Notes: generated from the sequence alone by a model not told the origin. A DNA stretch of 64,000 nucleotides from Nitrosovibrio sp. Nv4 (GCA_945860135.1 CAMAPK010000007.1:25901-89900), one strand, 5' to 3'. Shown: positions 25,863 to 35,886, counted from the stretch's first letter. Program-made: numbers and translations.

Positions 25863-27326
25863 CTATCTCTGAAGTTGCTCTGTGAGCTTTCCTGGAACAG
25901 GCTGACTTTCCACTCCCTGGAAAGTGACAAAAAATGTTGTGCCAACGTTGGGCTCGCTTGAAACCTTGATGTGCAGTTTGTTATTTTCCGCAACCGTTTT
26001 GACTATTGATAAGCCTATCCCACTCGATGCCCTGTTGTGCAGCACCGCCCTGGGAGTATAAAAATACTCATCAAAAATATGCGGCAGATCTTTATCTGCA
26101 ATCCCGATCCCATGATCGACGATCATCACAGTCGCAGAAGAGTTCTGTTTATCAACGGTAGCGCTAATCTCCACCGATGCCCCATCATAAGAGTAGGTAA
26201 TCGCATTCAGAATGATATTCTCGAAAAGTATCTCGAACTGATCGGGTATCCCATCGGCAAAAAAATCCTGCATTGCTACTTCAATCTTGATCTGCCGGGA
26301 TTTGGCAAGTGTCTTTAATTTATCAATGCACTTATGAACTACCGCTTCAATGCTGACATGCTCGCGGGTGTTGGTGCTGCGCGCCGCCGCTTTCAGCCGC
26401 TCAAGTCTGAGCACATCCATAATCAGGCTCGCCATACCAGAGGCACGCTTATCGATTTTTACAAGTACATCTTTTATCTCAGGGGAAGCCTCTCCGCAAT
26501 AACCCCCTTTTATCAGGTTGATTTTGCTGCGAATGGCGTCCAGCGGAGCCTTGAGCTGATGCGTCATCAGCACGGCATATTGATCTTTCTCTACCTGCCC
26601 CAGAGTGATCCGCTCGTACGCACCCACGAGGTCGCGTTCATGCGTGCGTACGACAATCGTGAGCCGTGAAACGACATACCAGACAACAATAAACAGCGTA
26701 TCGAGGGTAAACATCCACAACAGAGCCCTGCTCTCCTGCAATTCCTCGGCTGATATGTGGGGATCTGTCGGTGTTGTCAGGAGTAGCTGATAAAACATGG
26801 AATTTTCGATCAGCAAAATAACCGTATACATGCCACAGACCAGGAGCGTGACAATCAGGCTTTCTCTGGTGGAAAAGAAAATGCATGACAAGGCAATATG
26901 CAGCACGTAGAAAAAGGGGGCGGGGGTTGCGGTGCTGCCAACGTAGTGCACCACAATCGACAGGCATAAAAGATCAACAATGATCTGACACCAGATGTTT
27001 ATCGAGGGGGAGTTATACTTGGTCGACTGGCGAAAATCTAAAGCATAGATGTAAGCAATATTGGCAATAAACAATACGACTATTACGACAATCGGCCATC
27101 CCTGTTGATGAGTGATGCCAATTTGGGTGAGTATGTCCGAGAAAACAATCGCCAGTATCTGGAAAAGAAGGAGCGCGCCGATTATTGCCCAGCGAAAGAC
27201 GATAAACCAGCGGGCATTGCCGATTAAGACTTCATCACTGAGTTTCTGGCTGTCTACTCCAGTACCGGACGGCGCAAAGCGATTCTTGGGTGCCTCCCAG
27301 GAAAATTCGGCATCCGCCATGGTCAC
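25863..27326 (-). CDS. Membrane sensor histidine kinase
   Basis: The 487-residue protein has six predicted membrane helices in the first 230 residues, a short linker, a HisKA domain with the phospho-acceptor in LMTHQLKAPLDAIRSKINLI, and a HATPase domain with N-box FENIILNAITYSYDG, G1 DHGIGIADKD and G2 SSGIGLSIVKT. The sensor part is a plain membrane bundle of unknown ligand. It lies six bases after the receiver-only response regulator, so the two are a pair. An IS3 relic abuts its 3' end; the C-terminus (GKLTEQLQR) may have been altered by that insertion. Confidence 0.9.
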   Translation of the reverse strand: MTMADAEFSWEAPKNRFAPSGTGVDSQKLSDEVLIGNARWFIVFRWAIIGALLLFQILAIVFSDILTQIGITHQQGWPIVVIVVLFIANIAYIYALDFRQSTKYNSPSINIWCQIIVDLLCLSIVVHYVGSTATPAPFFYVLHIALSCIFFSTRESLIVTLLVCGMYTVILLIENSMFYQLLLTTPTDPHISAEELQESRALLWMFTLDTLFIVVWYVVSRLTIVVRTHERDLVGAYERITLGQVEKDQYAVLMTHQLKAPLDAIRSKINLIKGGYCGEASPEIKDVLVKIDKRASGMASLIMDVLRLERLKAAARSTNTREHVSIEAVVHKCIDKLKTLAKSRQIKIEVAMQDFFADGIPDQFEILFENIILNAITYSYDGASVEISATVDKQNSSATVMIVDHGIGIADKDLPHIFDEYFYTPRAVLHNRASSGIGLSIVKTVAENNKLHIKVSSEPNVGTTFFVTFQGVESQPVPGKLTEQLQR

Positions 27327-27332
27327 ATTTCT

Positions 27333-27731
27333 TTAGGCGGGACTGGTTTCAGCTTTGACAGTATCCAGGCGACTGCGAATAATCGCTAACAAACTGACAG
27401 GCTCGACTGGCTTCTCAACTATGCAGACCCAGTCATGGGATTCACCACTGAAATAGGGCAGGATCATCTCCCCAAGAGAAGTCAGAAATATCACACGAAT
27501 TCCTGGGAAATGTTTGCGCATTTCTTCATAGGTATCCAACCCCGCATCCATTGACTCGACCATCACGTCAAGAATTGCCAGATCAGGCAGCTCCGTAGCA
27601 TCCTGCAGGGCCTTGAGAAAATCGCTGTGTGTCTCATAGCTGTCGACCGTATATCCGGCAACGCTCAAAATACGCCCGACAGTGTCTCGAATATCTGAAT
27701 CATCTTCGACGTGGGCAATTCGCTGCATCAC
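27333..27731 (-). CDS. Single-domain response regulator
   Basis: The 132-residue CheY-like protein has the acidic pair in HVEDDSD, the phospho-acceptor aspartate in PDLAILDVMVES, the switch Thr in FLTSLGE and Lys in IVEKPVEP. It has no output domain, so it must act through protein contact or phosphotransfer. It is the first gene of a two-gene operon with the kinase at 25863. An insertion between the acceptor Asp and the next helix (VESMDAGLDTYEEM) is longer than in CheY. Confidence 0.9.
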   Translation of the reverse strand: MMQRIAHVEDDSDIRDTVGRILSVAGYTVDSYETHSDFLKALQDATELPDLAILDVMVESMDAGLDTYEEMRKHFPGIRVIFLTSLGEMILPYFSGESHDWVCIVEKPVEPVSLLAIIRSRLDTVKAETSPA

Positions 27732-27860
27732 ATTCTCCTTAACCTGAATCCGGCGGATAGAAATTACGCCATGCTATGCAACCTAACACATGAAGTGTGA
27801 AGAAAGTGTCGCGCGATTGTTAAGAATTCGTGAAGATCGCACTACCGTCGCAACAAGGAT

Positions 27861-28541
27861 TTATATCAGAACCCGTTTCAGCCATGCGCTGATGTCGGCC
27901 ATCTCCTCCACACAAACCGTGTGCGCCATTGGATACTCGTGCCATTCCACTGCATAGCCCGATTCGAGCAACTGCCGTCTTGATGCTGCCGCCAGTGTCA
28001 TCGGAACAATTGGATCTTGACTACCATGTGCCATGAAGATTGATGTGGCGGAATTGACATGATGCGCTTCCGCTGCGAGAGTCTGCTGCAATGGCAGGTA
28101 GCATGACAAAGCCATGATGCCGGCAAGTCTCTCCGGGTAGCGCAAGCCGGTTTGCAGCGCCATCGCACCACCTTGGGAAAAGCCTGCCAACACGATCCGC
28201 TCCGGCGTGATGCCACGTTGCCGCTCCCGTTCAAGCAGCGCCTCGATTGCCCGCTGCGAATCACGCAAACCATCTTCGTCTTCAAGCTGATTGAAATTCA
28301 GATTGAGCACGTCATACCATGCGCGCATCACAAAACCGTTATTGATGCTGACCGGCCGCATCGGGGCATGGGGAAATATAAAACGGATGCGGCTAGCAGA
28401 CGGCAGTTCAAGCTCATCTATGATCGGCACAAAATCATTGCCATCCGCACCAAGACCATGCAGCCACAGGATGGTATGAGTTGGATCATCCCCGTTCTCG
28501 AGTTCGATGGTGGACAGCAGATCAGTGTGGGCAATAGTCAT
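27861..28541 (-). CDS. Carboxylesterase/phospholipase of the alpha/beta hydrolase fold
   Basis: The 226-residue protein has the opening WLHGLGADGNDFVPI, the nucleophile elbow LAGFSQGGAMA, the acid in GSQDPIVP and the catalytic His in YPMAHTVC. This is the bacterial carboxylesterase group related to acyl-protein thioesterase (EstB of Pseudomonas). It hydrolyses short-chain esters; the natural substrate is unknown. It is cytoplasmic with no signal peptide. It lies alone, divergent from the transglutaminase-like gene. Confidence 0.92.
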   Translation of the reverse strand: MTIAHTDLLSTIELENGDDPTHTILWLHGLGADGNDFVPIIDELELPSASRIRFIFPHAPMRPVSINNGFVMRAWYDVLNLNFNQLEDEDGLRDSQRAIEALLERERQRGITPERIVLAGFSQGGAMALQTGLRYPERLAGIMALSCYLPLQQTLAAEAHHVNSATSIFMAHGSQDPIVPMTLAAASRRQLLESGYAVEWHEYPMAHTVCVEEMADISAWLKRVLI

Positions 28542-28618
28542 GGGCAGGCGCGATGATTGACTTAATCAGGAGGCGGGATTAGATTTATACATTCTGCTAT
28601 CAGGCTGACAGGTAGATC

Positions 28619-29725
28619 ATGAAACGCAGAGATTTTATCAAACTAGCCGGGGCCGGGGCCAGCGCTGCGTTATTTCCGCTCGCACCATCGGCGTTCAGCC
28701 AGCAAGCCGGCCTGTCACGCTGGAACAGTTACCGTCTGACCTACAAGGTGGATCTTCCTGGCGCAGGGAAAAGAGCGCGCTTATGGCTGCCGTTACCGGA
28801 TACCAACGATACTTCCCATCAGTTTTCCCAAGGCAGCGTGTGGAGCGGCAATACGGAAATAGCCCGATTTGACACCATTGCCGGCACAGCTTCGCCGCTG
28901 TTTTACGCCGAATGGCATGGCAACGGCCCACGCAGTGTGACGGTAAGCAGTGTCGTCAAAACAGCGGATCGCAGCGTCAATTTATACCGTCATTCCGAGC
29001 GTGGCAGTTCCGCCATTCCTGCGGACATAAAGCGCTTCCTGCAGCCAACCAGGGACATGCCGTTGGACGGCATTGTGCGCAAGACCGCTTTATCCATCAG
29101 CAAAGAGACCAACAGCCAGTCGCCACTGAAAACAGCGCGCGCCATTTATGACTGGGTGGTGGACAATTCCTATCGCGATCAGGCAATACGCGGTTGTGGA
29201 CGGGGCGATATCAAGTCCATGCTGGAAAGCGGCAACCTGGGCGGCAAGTGCGCCGACCTCAACGCGCTGTTCGTGGGACTGGCGCGTGCTGCAGGCATTC
29301 CGGCGCGCAGTCATTACGGCATTCGCATCGATGAATCGGCAACACACAAGAGCCTGGGCAAGTTTGGCGATATCAGCAGAGAACAACATTGCCGCGCGGA
29401 ATTTTATCTTGCCGGCCTGGGCTGGATACCGGTCGACCCCGCCGACGTGCATCAGTTCGCGCTGGAGGAAGGATTGTCGCGCGATCATCTTAAAGTGGTC
29501 GCGCTAAGGGAGAAACTGTTTGGTTCCTGGGAGATGAACTGGGTGGCATTTAATCACGGCAGAGACATCACTCTGGCGCGCGACAGCATTGCAGGCACCC
29601 TGCCATTTTTCATGTACCCCCATGCAGAAATTGGTAACCACCAGCAGGACAGCCTGGAACCAGCCGAATTCACTTACAAGATTATCTCAACTGAACTGGT
29701 CGGTACTGGCGCCAAGCTTTCCTAG
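28619..29725 (+). CDS. Tat-exported transglutaminase-like domain protein
   Basis: The 368-residue protein has a twin-arginine signal (MKRRDFIKLAGAGASAALFP). The core carries the transglutaminase-like triad region: the Cys in GNLGGKCADLNALFVGLARA, then the His in REQHCRAEFYLAGLGWIPVD and the Asp that follows. Members act as peptidases or transferases in the periplasm; no substrate is known. It converges with yjgA with a 12-base gap. Tat export suggests that it folds before export or binds a cofactor. Confidence 0.9.
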   Translation: MKRRDFIKLAGAGASAALFPLAPSAFSQQAGLSRWNSYRLTYKVDLPGAGKRARLWLPLPDTNDTSHQFSQGSVWSGNTEIARFDTIAGTASPLFYAEWHGNGPRSVTVSSVVKTADRSVNLYRHSERGSSAIPADIKRFLQPTRDMPLDGIVRKTALSISKETNSQSPLKTARAIYDWVVDNSYRDQAIRGCGRGDIKSMLESGNLGGKCADLNALFVGLARAAGIPARSHYGIRIDESATHKSLGKFGDISREQHCRAEFYLAGLGWIPVDPADVHQFALEEGLSRDHLKVVALREKLFGSWEMNWVAFNHGRDITLARDSIAGTLPFFMYPHAEIGNHQQDSLEPAEFTYKIISTELVGTGAKLS

Positions 29726-29737
29726 CCCTGTCCAGAC

Positions 29738-30277
29738 TCATTCCGCCGCAGCATCGGTCCGCCCGGAAGCCTGCGGGATGATAGCCTGCAACTCATGAAA
29801 TAGCGCACGAAAACTTTTGGGTGGTTTGTTGGCAAGTTTTTCTTTGTGGGCGTTGCGCGTGAGCGTGCGCAAGCGCTGCAGATCAGCCGCAGGATAATCC
29901 CGCCCGAGTTCGGCAAAAGCCTGTTCATCTGCCAGCAGGCGCTCGCGCCAGCGCTCCAGCAGGTGCAGCCATGCGGTGTGTTGCCGAGTTACGCCGCCCC
30001 ATGCGGCAAATTTTTCCCGAATTAACACCGTATCCACTTCGCGCATCAGCTTGCCGATGAATTGCATCTGCCGCCGCCGGGCTTCATGTTTACGCAGCCG
30101 CTTGGCTTCAACGATGGCATCCAGCAGCGCTTCCGGTAAATCAAGCTCGGCCAGTTGCTTGGAATTGAGCTCCACCAGTTGTTCGCCGATGTCCTGCAGT
30201 GCGTGCATTTCCTGCTTGCGGCGCGTCTTGCTGGGCGCGATATCCTGTTCGGGATCATCTTTCAAGTCGTTTTGCAC
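29738..30277 (-). CDS. yjgA: Ribosome-associated protein YjgA (DUF615)
   Basis: The 179-residue charged, helical protein matches DUF615: PSKTRRKQEMHALQDIGEQL near the N-terminus, then RRRQMQFIGKLMRE and a Lys/Arg-rich end. YjgA associates with the 50S subunit late in assembly. It is divergent from pmbA, the common yjgA-pmbA arrangement in proteobacteria, with a shared promoter region of about 150 bases. Confidence 0.93.
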   Translation of the reverse strand: MQNDLKDDPEQDIAPSKTRRKQEMHALQDIGEQLVELNSKQLAELDLPEALLDAIVEAKRLRKHEARRRQMQFIGKLMREVDTVLIREKFAAWGGVTRQHTAWLHLLERWRERLLADEQAFAELGRDYPAADLQRLRTLTRNAHKEKLANKPPKSFRALFHELQAIIPQASGRTDAAAE

Positions 30278-30426
30278 GATGGCCTGTTTAATGCAGTGTT
30301 AAGAAGCTGCTATCATAGCGCCATTCTACTCATAACCCTATTTGAACCGCCTTCTTCCTGCCTCCCAGACTTGGGAAACATGGTTCGATTTTTTTGGTGC
30401 GTCGCAATTTCCGTGAAACCTACCCC

Positions 30427-31785
30427 ATGAACGATATCGCCACTTCCTCCACACGTTTTTCCTATGCTTACGCAACACTCCAGCAAATCGCACGCGACAT
30501 TCTGGATTACGCCAGAGAAGGGGGTGCCAGTGCCTGCGAGACCGAGGTATCGGATGGTTTCGGTCAGAACGTCACAGTGCGCCGGGGCGAGGTGGAAACC
30601 ATTGAATACAATCGCGATAAAGGTCTGGCGGTGACGGTTTATATCGGCCAGAAACGCGGCAATGCCAGCACTTCAGATTTCTCGCCGCAAGCGGTGCGCG
30701 ATACTGTCGCGGCAGCCCTGTCCATCGCCAGATACACCGCAGCGGATGACTGCGCGGGACTGGCCGATGCTGATTTTCTGGCACGTGAATTCCCCGATCT
30801 CGACCTGTATTTCCCATGGGATATGCCGGTGGAGCAGGCGATACAGCTTGCCCAGAGCTGTGAGGCGGCAGCATTTGCAGTCGACAAGCGCATCACCAAC
30901 TCTGAAGGCGGCAGTGTTGCGCTGAGTGAATCGCAGTTTATTTACGCCAACAGCCTTGGCTTCATGGGCGGTTATCCCACTTCCCGTCACAGTATCAGTT
31001 GTGCGGTGATCGCCGGCCGGGATGATGCCATGCAGCGCGATTACTGGTACAGCGTGGCGCGTAACGCCAGCGATCTGGAACAAGCCGACAGCGTGGGCAA
31101 AAAAGCGGGAATGCGCAGTGTCGCGCGCCTGGGTGCAAAAAAGATTGCCACCTGCGAAGTACCGGTGCTGTTCGAAGCACCCATAGCCTCGAGTCTGATA
31201 GGACATTTTGTGGGCGCCGTAAGCGGTGGCAGCCTTTACCGGAAATCATCCTTTCTGCTGGACAGCATCGGCAAGCAGGTATTTGCACCGGATATCCAGA
31301 TTCGCGAATTGCCCCATCTGAACAAAGGGCTGGCCAGCGGTGCATTCGACGACGAAGGCGTCGCCACGGTTGAACGAAAAATAGTTGAGAATGGCGTGGT
31401 GCAGGGTTATTTCCTCGGCAGTTATTCTGCGCGCAAGCTGGGACTGCGCACCACCGGAAATGCCGGCGGCAACCACAACCTGATTCTGGATAACAATGCG
31501 CCACTGGAATTTTCTGCACTGCTCAGGAAAATGGATAAGGGATTGCTGGTAACTGAGTTGCTGGGCCATGGGGTGAATTCCGTCACAGGAGATTATTCCC
31601 GAGGTGCGGCCGGCTACTGGGTGGAAGGCGGTGAAATCCGCCATGCGGTCGAGGAAGTCACCATCGCCGGCAATCTGAAAGATATGCTGCTCGGTATCTC
31701 TGCAGTGGGTAGCGATACGCTGGTGCGGGGTTCCAAACAATGCGGCTCCTTGTTGATAGACCGGATGACGGTTGCGGGCGGTTAA
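30427..31785 (+). CDS. pmbA: Metalloprotease PmbA (TldE)
   Basis: The track ORF starts at 30394; the ATG at 30427 (MNDIATSSTRFSYAYATLQQ) gives the usual 452-residue length. PmbA forms a heterodimer with TldD that degrades unfolded peptides and matures some modified peptides such as microcin B17. The family signatures are RRGEVETIEYNRDKGLAVTV, FDDEGVATVERKIVENGVVQ and LLVTELLGHGVNSVTGDYSR. The zinc site is in the TldD partner, which is not in the window. It is divergent from yjgA. Confidence 0.95.
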   Translation: MNDIATSSTRFSYAYATLQQIARDILDYAREGGASACETEVSDGFGQNVTVRRGEVETIEYNRDKGLAVTVYIGQKRGNASTSDFSPQAVRDTVAAALSIARYTAADDCAGLADADFLAREFPDLDLYFPWDMPVEQAIQLAQSCEAAAFAVDKRITNSEGGSVALSESQFIYANSLGFMGGYPTSRHSISCAVIAGRDDAMQRDYWYSVARNASDLEQADSVGKKAGMRSVARLGAKKIATCEVPVLFEAPIASSLIGHFVGAVSGGSLYRKSSFLLDSIGKQVFAPDIQIRELPHLNKGLASGAFDDEGVATVERKIVENGVVQGYFLGSYSARKLGLRTTGNAGGNHNLILDNNAPLEFSALLRKMDKGLLVTELLGHGVNSVTGDYSRGAAGYWVEGGEIRHAVEEVTIAGNLKDMLLGISAVGSDTLVRGSKQCGSLLIDRMTVAGG

Positions 31786-31878
31786 AGCCTCGCTCGCATA
31801 CCTGCAGAGCATGAGATAGTGCGCACCGATCCCCAGTAGACCGTATCGTTTGGTTTGCCTCCGTAGCCAAAACTCCAG

Positions 31879-32424
31879 ATGAATTTCCTGCACAAATTTG
31901 AGCAAGTCATCAACCGGCTGTCAGGGGCATTCGGCTGGCTGGCTGGCTGGCTATGCGTGGCCATGATCGGCGTGGTGTTCATCGACGTGGTTGCACGCTA
32001 CGTTTTTGCATCCGGCTCCATCGCCATGCAGGAACTGGAGTGGCATCTGTTTGCCGCCATGTTTCTGCTGGGTGCGGCCTACACCATGCGCGAGAATGCC
32101 AATGTGCGGGTGGATGTATTTTATGGGCGCATGAATCTGCGCACAAAAGCCGTGGTGGACATTCTCGGCACGCTGCTGTTTGTCATCCCCATGTGTACAC
32201 TGATCCTGTACAGCTCCTACGATTTCGTTAGCTATTCCTACCAGATACAGGAAGTGTCCGTCGATCCGGGTGGACTGCCTTATCGCTTCGCCTTCAAAGC
32301 GCTGCTGCCACTCGGCTATTTGCTGGTGCTGGTGCAATCCCTGGCGGTGATTTCGCGTAATGTGCGCCTGCTGCGCGGAGATACCACTGCCGGACCCGGC
32401 TACATCCACCGGGAAGAAGTATGA
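31879..32424 (+). CDS. TRAP transporter small permease (DctQ)
   Basis: The 181-residue protein has four membrane helices and the DctQ pattern (EWHLFAAMFLLGAAYTMREN, then NVRVDVFYGRM). It is the small membrane subunit of a tripartite ATP-independent transporter, driven by a sodium or proton gradient. Its stop overlaps the start of the large permease by four bases (32421-32424). Confidence 0.93.
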   Translation: MNFLHKFEQVINRLSGAFGWLAGWLCVAMIGVVFIDVVARYVFASGSIAMQELEWHLFAAMFLLGAAYTMRENANVRVDVFYGRMNLRTKAVVDILGTLLFVIPMCTLILYSSYDFVSYSYQIQEVSVDPGGLPYRFAFKALLPLGYLLVLVQSLAVISRNVRLLRGDTTAGPGYIHREEV

Positions 32425-33707
32425 TCGGCCTCGCCATGTTCCTCGCCTGTCTGGTGCTGCTGGCGCTGGGCTTCCCGGTGGCATTCACTTTCGGCGGCGT
32501 GGCGCTGATCTTCGGACTGTATGCGGAAGGCCTGCAATTGTTCCAGTTGGTGGCAGAGCGCATGCATTCGATCATGACCAACGTCACCCTGATGGCGGTG
32601 CCGCTGTTCATTTTCATGGGATTGGTACTGGAAAGATCGGGCATCGCGGAAAGAATGCTGGAATCAATGGGCTCGCTGTTTGGCCGCGTGCGCGGCGGGC
32701 TGGCAGCATCTACCGTGCTGGTAGGCATGGTACTGGCAGCATCCACCGGCGTGGTCGGCGCATCAGTCGTGACGATGGGGCTGATCGCGCTGCCGGTAAT
32801 GCTGAAATACAATTACGACAAACGCTTAGCCAGCGGCGTGATTTGCGCCTCGGGCACGCTCGGGCAAATCATTCCGCCTTCCATTATCCTCATCATCCTG
32901 GGCGATGTACTGCAGCAACCGGTAGGCGATTTGTATCGGGCTGCGCTGATTCCGGGACTGCTGCTGGTAGCGTTTTATATTATTTACGTTCTCATCCTCG
33001 CATTTGCCAGAAAAGATGCTGCGCCCGCCATGCCCCGCAACAATGCGCCGCTCGCAATGCAATATTGGGCAGCGTTCAAGGCCATCGTACCCGCGCTCGC
33101 GCTGGTGATGATTGTGCTGGGAACGGTGTTCGCCGGCATCGCCACGCCGACCGAATCTGCCGCAATGGGCGCGGTGGGGGCCGTAGCGCTGGCACTGGCT
33201 GGCGGAAATTTCAGATTTCCCATGCTGCACCAGGTGGCGATGGAAACCACCAAGATCAGCGCCATGGTGTTCACCATTCTCGCAGGAGCAACCTTTTTCT
33301 CGATGGTGTTTACCTACACCGGCGGTGATGAGGCGGTGGAACAGATCATGCAGCAACTGCCGGGAGGCAAGTGGGGCTTCATCGTTCTTTCCATGCTGGC
33401 GATATTCCTGCTGGGCTTTTTCCTCGATTTTGTCGAAATTGCCTATATCTTCGTACCCATGATCGCGCCGATACTGGTTACACTCGGCATAGACCCGCTC
33501 TGGTTCGGCATCCTGATTGCGCTCAACCTGCAGACTTCCTTTCTTACGCCACCATTCGGCTTTGCGCTATTCTATCTGCGTGGGGTGGCACCAGCTACGG
33601 TCAACACAACGGACATCTATCGCGGCGTGATCCCGTTCATCTTTCTGCAGCTATCGGTGCTGGCTTTGATAATGGTTTTTCCTGGCATGATTTCGCTGTT
33701 TGGATAA
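32421..33707 (+). CDS. TRAP transporter large permease (DctM)
   Basis: The 428-residue protein has about 12 membrane helices and standard DctM sequences: MTNVTLMAVPLFIFMGLVLE, then VCASGTLGQIIPPSIILIIL (read as ICASGTLGQIIPPS) and LNLQTSFLTPPFGFALFYLR. It forms the transport channel with DctQ and receives substrate from the periplasmic DctP. Length and motifs are complete. Confidence 0.95.
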   Translation: MIGLAMFLACLVLLALGFPVAFTFGGVALIFGLYAEGLQLFQLVAERMHSIMTNVTLMAVPLFIFMGLVLERSGIAERMLESMGSLFGRVRGGLAASTVLVGMVLAASTGVVGASVVTMGLIALPVMLKYNYDKRLASGVICASGTLGQIIPPSIILIILGDVLQQPVGDLYRAALIPGLLLVAFYIIYVLILAFARKDAAPAMPRNNAPLAMQYWAAFKAIVPALALVMIVLGTVFAGIATPTESAAMGAVGAVALALAGGNFRFPMLHQVAMETTKISAMVFTILAGATFFSMVFTYTGGDEAVEQIMQQLPGGKWGFIVLSMLAIFLLGFFLDFVEIAYIFVPMIAPILVTLGIDPLWFGILIALNLQTSFLTPPFGFALFYLRGVAPATVNTTDIYRGVIPFIFLQLSVLALIMVFPGMISLFG

Positions 33708-33767
33708 GCGCCTAACCGCAGAGAACCGGATTAAGCTGAAGGCAAGATAAAAACCAAGGAGAGAACA

Positions 33768-34826
33768 ATGAAATTGTTACCCACATTGATCGCTATCATC
33801 GCGCTCGTTTTGCCGCTGGCAACGCAGACCGCCTCTGCCCAACCCGTGTACAAATGGCGACTTGCGATGTCATGGCCAGAAGGCACGCCCATGCTGCACA
33901 ATGCTGCCCAGCGTTTTGCCGACAATGTGGGGAAGATGTCGGCCGGACGCATGAGCATCGCCATCGATGCGCCCGGCAAGCATAAGGCGCCGCTGGGCAT
34001 TTTCGACATGGTGCGCTCCGGCTCCTATGAAATGGGACACACCTCCTCCTACTATTACAAAGGCAAAGACCCAGCCGCCACTTTTTTCACTGCCACGCCG
34101 TTCGGCATGACCCCGACCGAGATGAATGCCTGGTATTACTATGGCGGCGGCCTGGCTTTGCTGAACAAGATTTACGCCAAGCACAACATCGTCGCGTTCC
34201 CCGGAGGGAATACCCACATTCAGATGGGCGGCTGGTTCAGGAAGGAAATCAACTCACTGAAAGACCTGAATGGCTTGAAGATGCGCATTCCCGGACATGC
34301 CGGTGAAGTGGTGGAAAAGGTCGGCATGAAGCCTACAAGTATTCCACCCGGTGAGCTTTACACCGCGCTGGAGCGTGGCACGGTCGACGCGGTGGAGTGG
34401 ATCGGTCCGGCCAACGACGAGAAAATGGGATTCCATAAAATCGCACCTTACTACTACACCGGCTGGCATGAGCCGGGCGCGGAATTGCATGTGTTCGTCA
34501 ACAAGAAAAAGTTTGATGCCCTGCCGGAAGATCTTAAAACCATCATCGCAGTAGCAGCGAAAGAAACGTCCCTCGACATGCTGTCAGAGTCTTTTTACCG
34601 CAATACCTTGGCGTGGGAGAAAATGCAGCAAGAGGGTACGGTCAAAATCCGTACTTTCCCCAAGGAAGTGCTGGATGCGTTCAGGAAAGCCAACGATGAA
34701 CTGCTTGCAGAGTTCGCTGCCAAGTCACCGGAAGCAAAGGAAGTGATCGAAAGCCAAAAAGCATTCCTCACCAAGGCCCGGGTCTGGACCAAGATTACCG
34801 ACGAGGATTATTTGAAACTGCGATGA
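33768..34826 (+). CDS. TRAP transporter substrate-binding protein (DctP)
   Basis: The 352-residue periplasmic protein has a Sec signal (LIAIIALVLPLATQTASA) and the DctP fold. The pocket sequences FPGGNTHIQMGGWFRKEINS, GLKMRIPGHAGEVV and ERGTVDAVEWIGPANDEKMG resemble the 2-oxo acid/lactate-binding branch (TakP, TTHA0766), so a 2-oxo- or hydroxy-acid is a reasonable guess. AAGGAGAG precedes the ATG. It follows the permease by 60 bases and converges on hpnA with an 11-base gap. Confidence 0.92.
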   Translation: MKLLPTLIAIIALVLPLATQTASAQPVYKWRLAMSWPEGTPMLHNAAQRFADNVGKMSAGRMSIAIDAPGKHKAPLGIFDMVRSGSYEMGHTSSYYYKGKDPAATFFTATPFGMTPTEMNAWYYYGGGLALLNKIYAKHNIVAFPGGNTHIQMGGWFRKEINSLKDLNGLKMRIPGHAGEVVEKVGMKPTSIPPGELYTALERGTVDAVEWIGPANDEKMGFHKIAPYYYTGWHEPGAELHVFVNKKKFDALPEDLKTIIAVAAKETSLDMLSESFYRNTLAWEKMQQEGTVKIRTFPKEVLDAFRKANDELLAEFAAKSPEAKEVIESQKAFLTKARVWTKITDEDYLKLR

Positions 34827-34837
34827 TCAGGGAGATT

Positions 34838-35857
34838 CTATGCCCGCTGCAGCGAGCGAACTGGAATCCCGCTACAGTAGCCATTATCCTGAAACCAGGA
34901 GATTGCATCCCTGAGCGCCTCCGCTGCAGGCCGGTAGCGATAGCCCAGCTCGCGCGTGGCTTTGTCGCTGGAAAAAAACATCATTTTCTTCGCCATGCGC
35001 ACACTGTCCACGGTCGCACGTGGCTCAGTATCTGTAATCATTGCAGATTTTTCCATCATCCAGGCTATGGGTAACATGAGATTGGCTGAGAGATTCATGC
35101 GCTTTATCTGCTTGCCGCTGATCTCATCAATGGTCTGCAATATTTGCAATAAAGTCATGTTTTCGCCACCCAGAATATAACGCTCCCCTGCTTTGCCGTG
35201 GGCATGTGCCAGCAGGTGACCCTGCGCAATGTCGTCAACATGCGCGACGTTCAGGCCAGTATTCATATAGGCCGGCATCCGTCCGCATAACGTATCCAAC
35301 ACCATACGTCCGGTGGGGGTGGGCCTGATATCACACGGTCCTATCGGAGTAGAAGGATTGACAATGACCAGCGGCAGCTTATGTTCATCGGTGAGCTGCT
35401 GTACAGCCTGCTCTGCCAGGAACTTGGAGCGCTTATAATGGCCAGTCATGGCGGCAAGACTGGAAGGTGTCTCTTCATTGGCCGGAGTATTGTCAGAATT
35501 CAGCCCCAGCGTTGCCACACTGCTGGTGTATACCATGCGTTCCATGCCGGCTTCGGCGGCAGCAAGGATCAATGCCTGGGTCCCCCTGACATTGATGTCA
35601 TACATGGTCTCCGGATCCGGCACCCAGAGCCGGTAATCTGCCGCGACGTGGAACAGACCATCACAACCGGCAACCGCACGTTGCAACGATGCGGTATCGC
35701 GCAGGTCGCCTTCCGAAATTTCAACGTTCAATTTATCAAGATTGCGCCGGTCGCTACCCGGCCTGACCAGGCAGCGCACTTTATGACCGGCAGCCAGCAG
35801 ACAGCGCACAACCGCCGAGCCGACAAAACCGTTTGCCCCAGTAACCAATGATTTCAA
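34838..35857 (-). CDS. hpnA: Hopanoid-associated sugar epimerase HpnA
   Basis: The 339-residue extended short-chain dehydrogenase has the NAD(P) motif TGANGFVGSAVVR at the N-terminus and the catalytic pattern YTSSVATLG with GHYKRSKFLAE (Tyr-x3-Lys). The sequence VPDPETMYDINVRGTQ is typical of HpnA, which lies in or near hopanoid biosynthesis loci. The rest of the hpn cluster is not in the window, so the role in hopanoid tailoring is taken from the family only. A dihydroflavonol-4-reductase-like activity on another substrate is the alternative. Confidence 0.88.
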   Translation of the reverse strand: MKSLVTGANGFVGSAVVRCLLAAGHKVRCLVRPGSDRRNLDKLNVEISEGDLRDTASLQRAVAGCDGLFHVAADYRLWVPDPETMYDINVRGTQALILAAAEAGMERMVYTSSVATLGLNSDNTPANEETPSSLAAMTGHYKRSKFLAEQAVQQLTDEHKLPLVIVNPSTPIGPCDIRPTPTGRMVLDTLCGRMPAYMNTGLNVAHVDDIAQGHLLAHAHGKAGERYILGGENMTLLQILQTIDEISGKQIKRMNLSANLMLPIAWMMEKSAMITDTEPRATVDSVRMAKKMMFFSSDKATRELGYRYRPAAEALRDAISWFQDNGYCSGIPVRSLQRA

Positions 35858-35886
35858 AATAATTTAATCCTTAGCAGCTTGCATCC

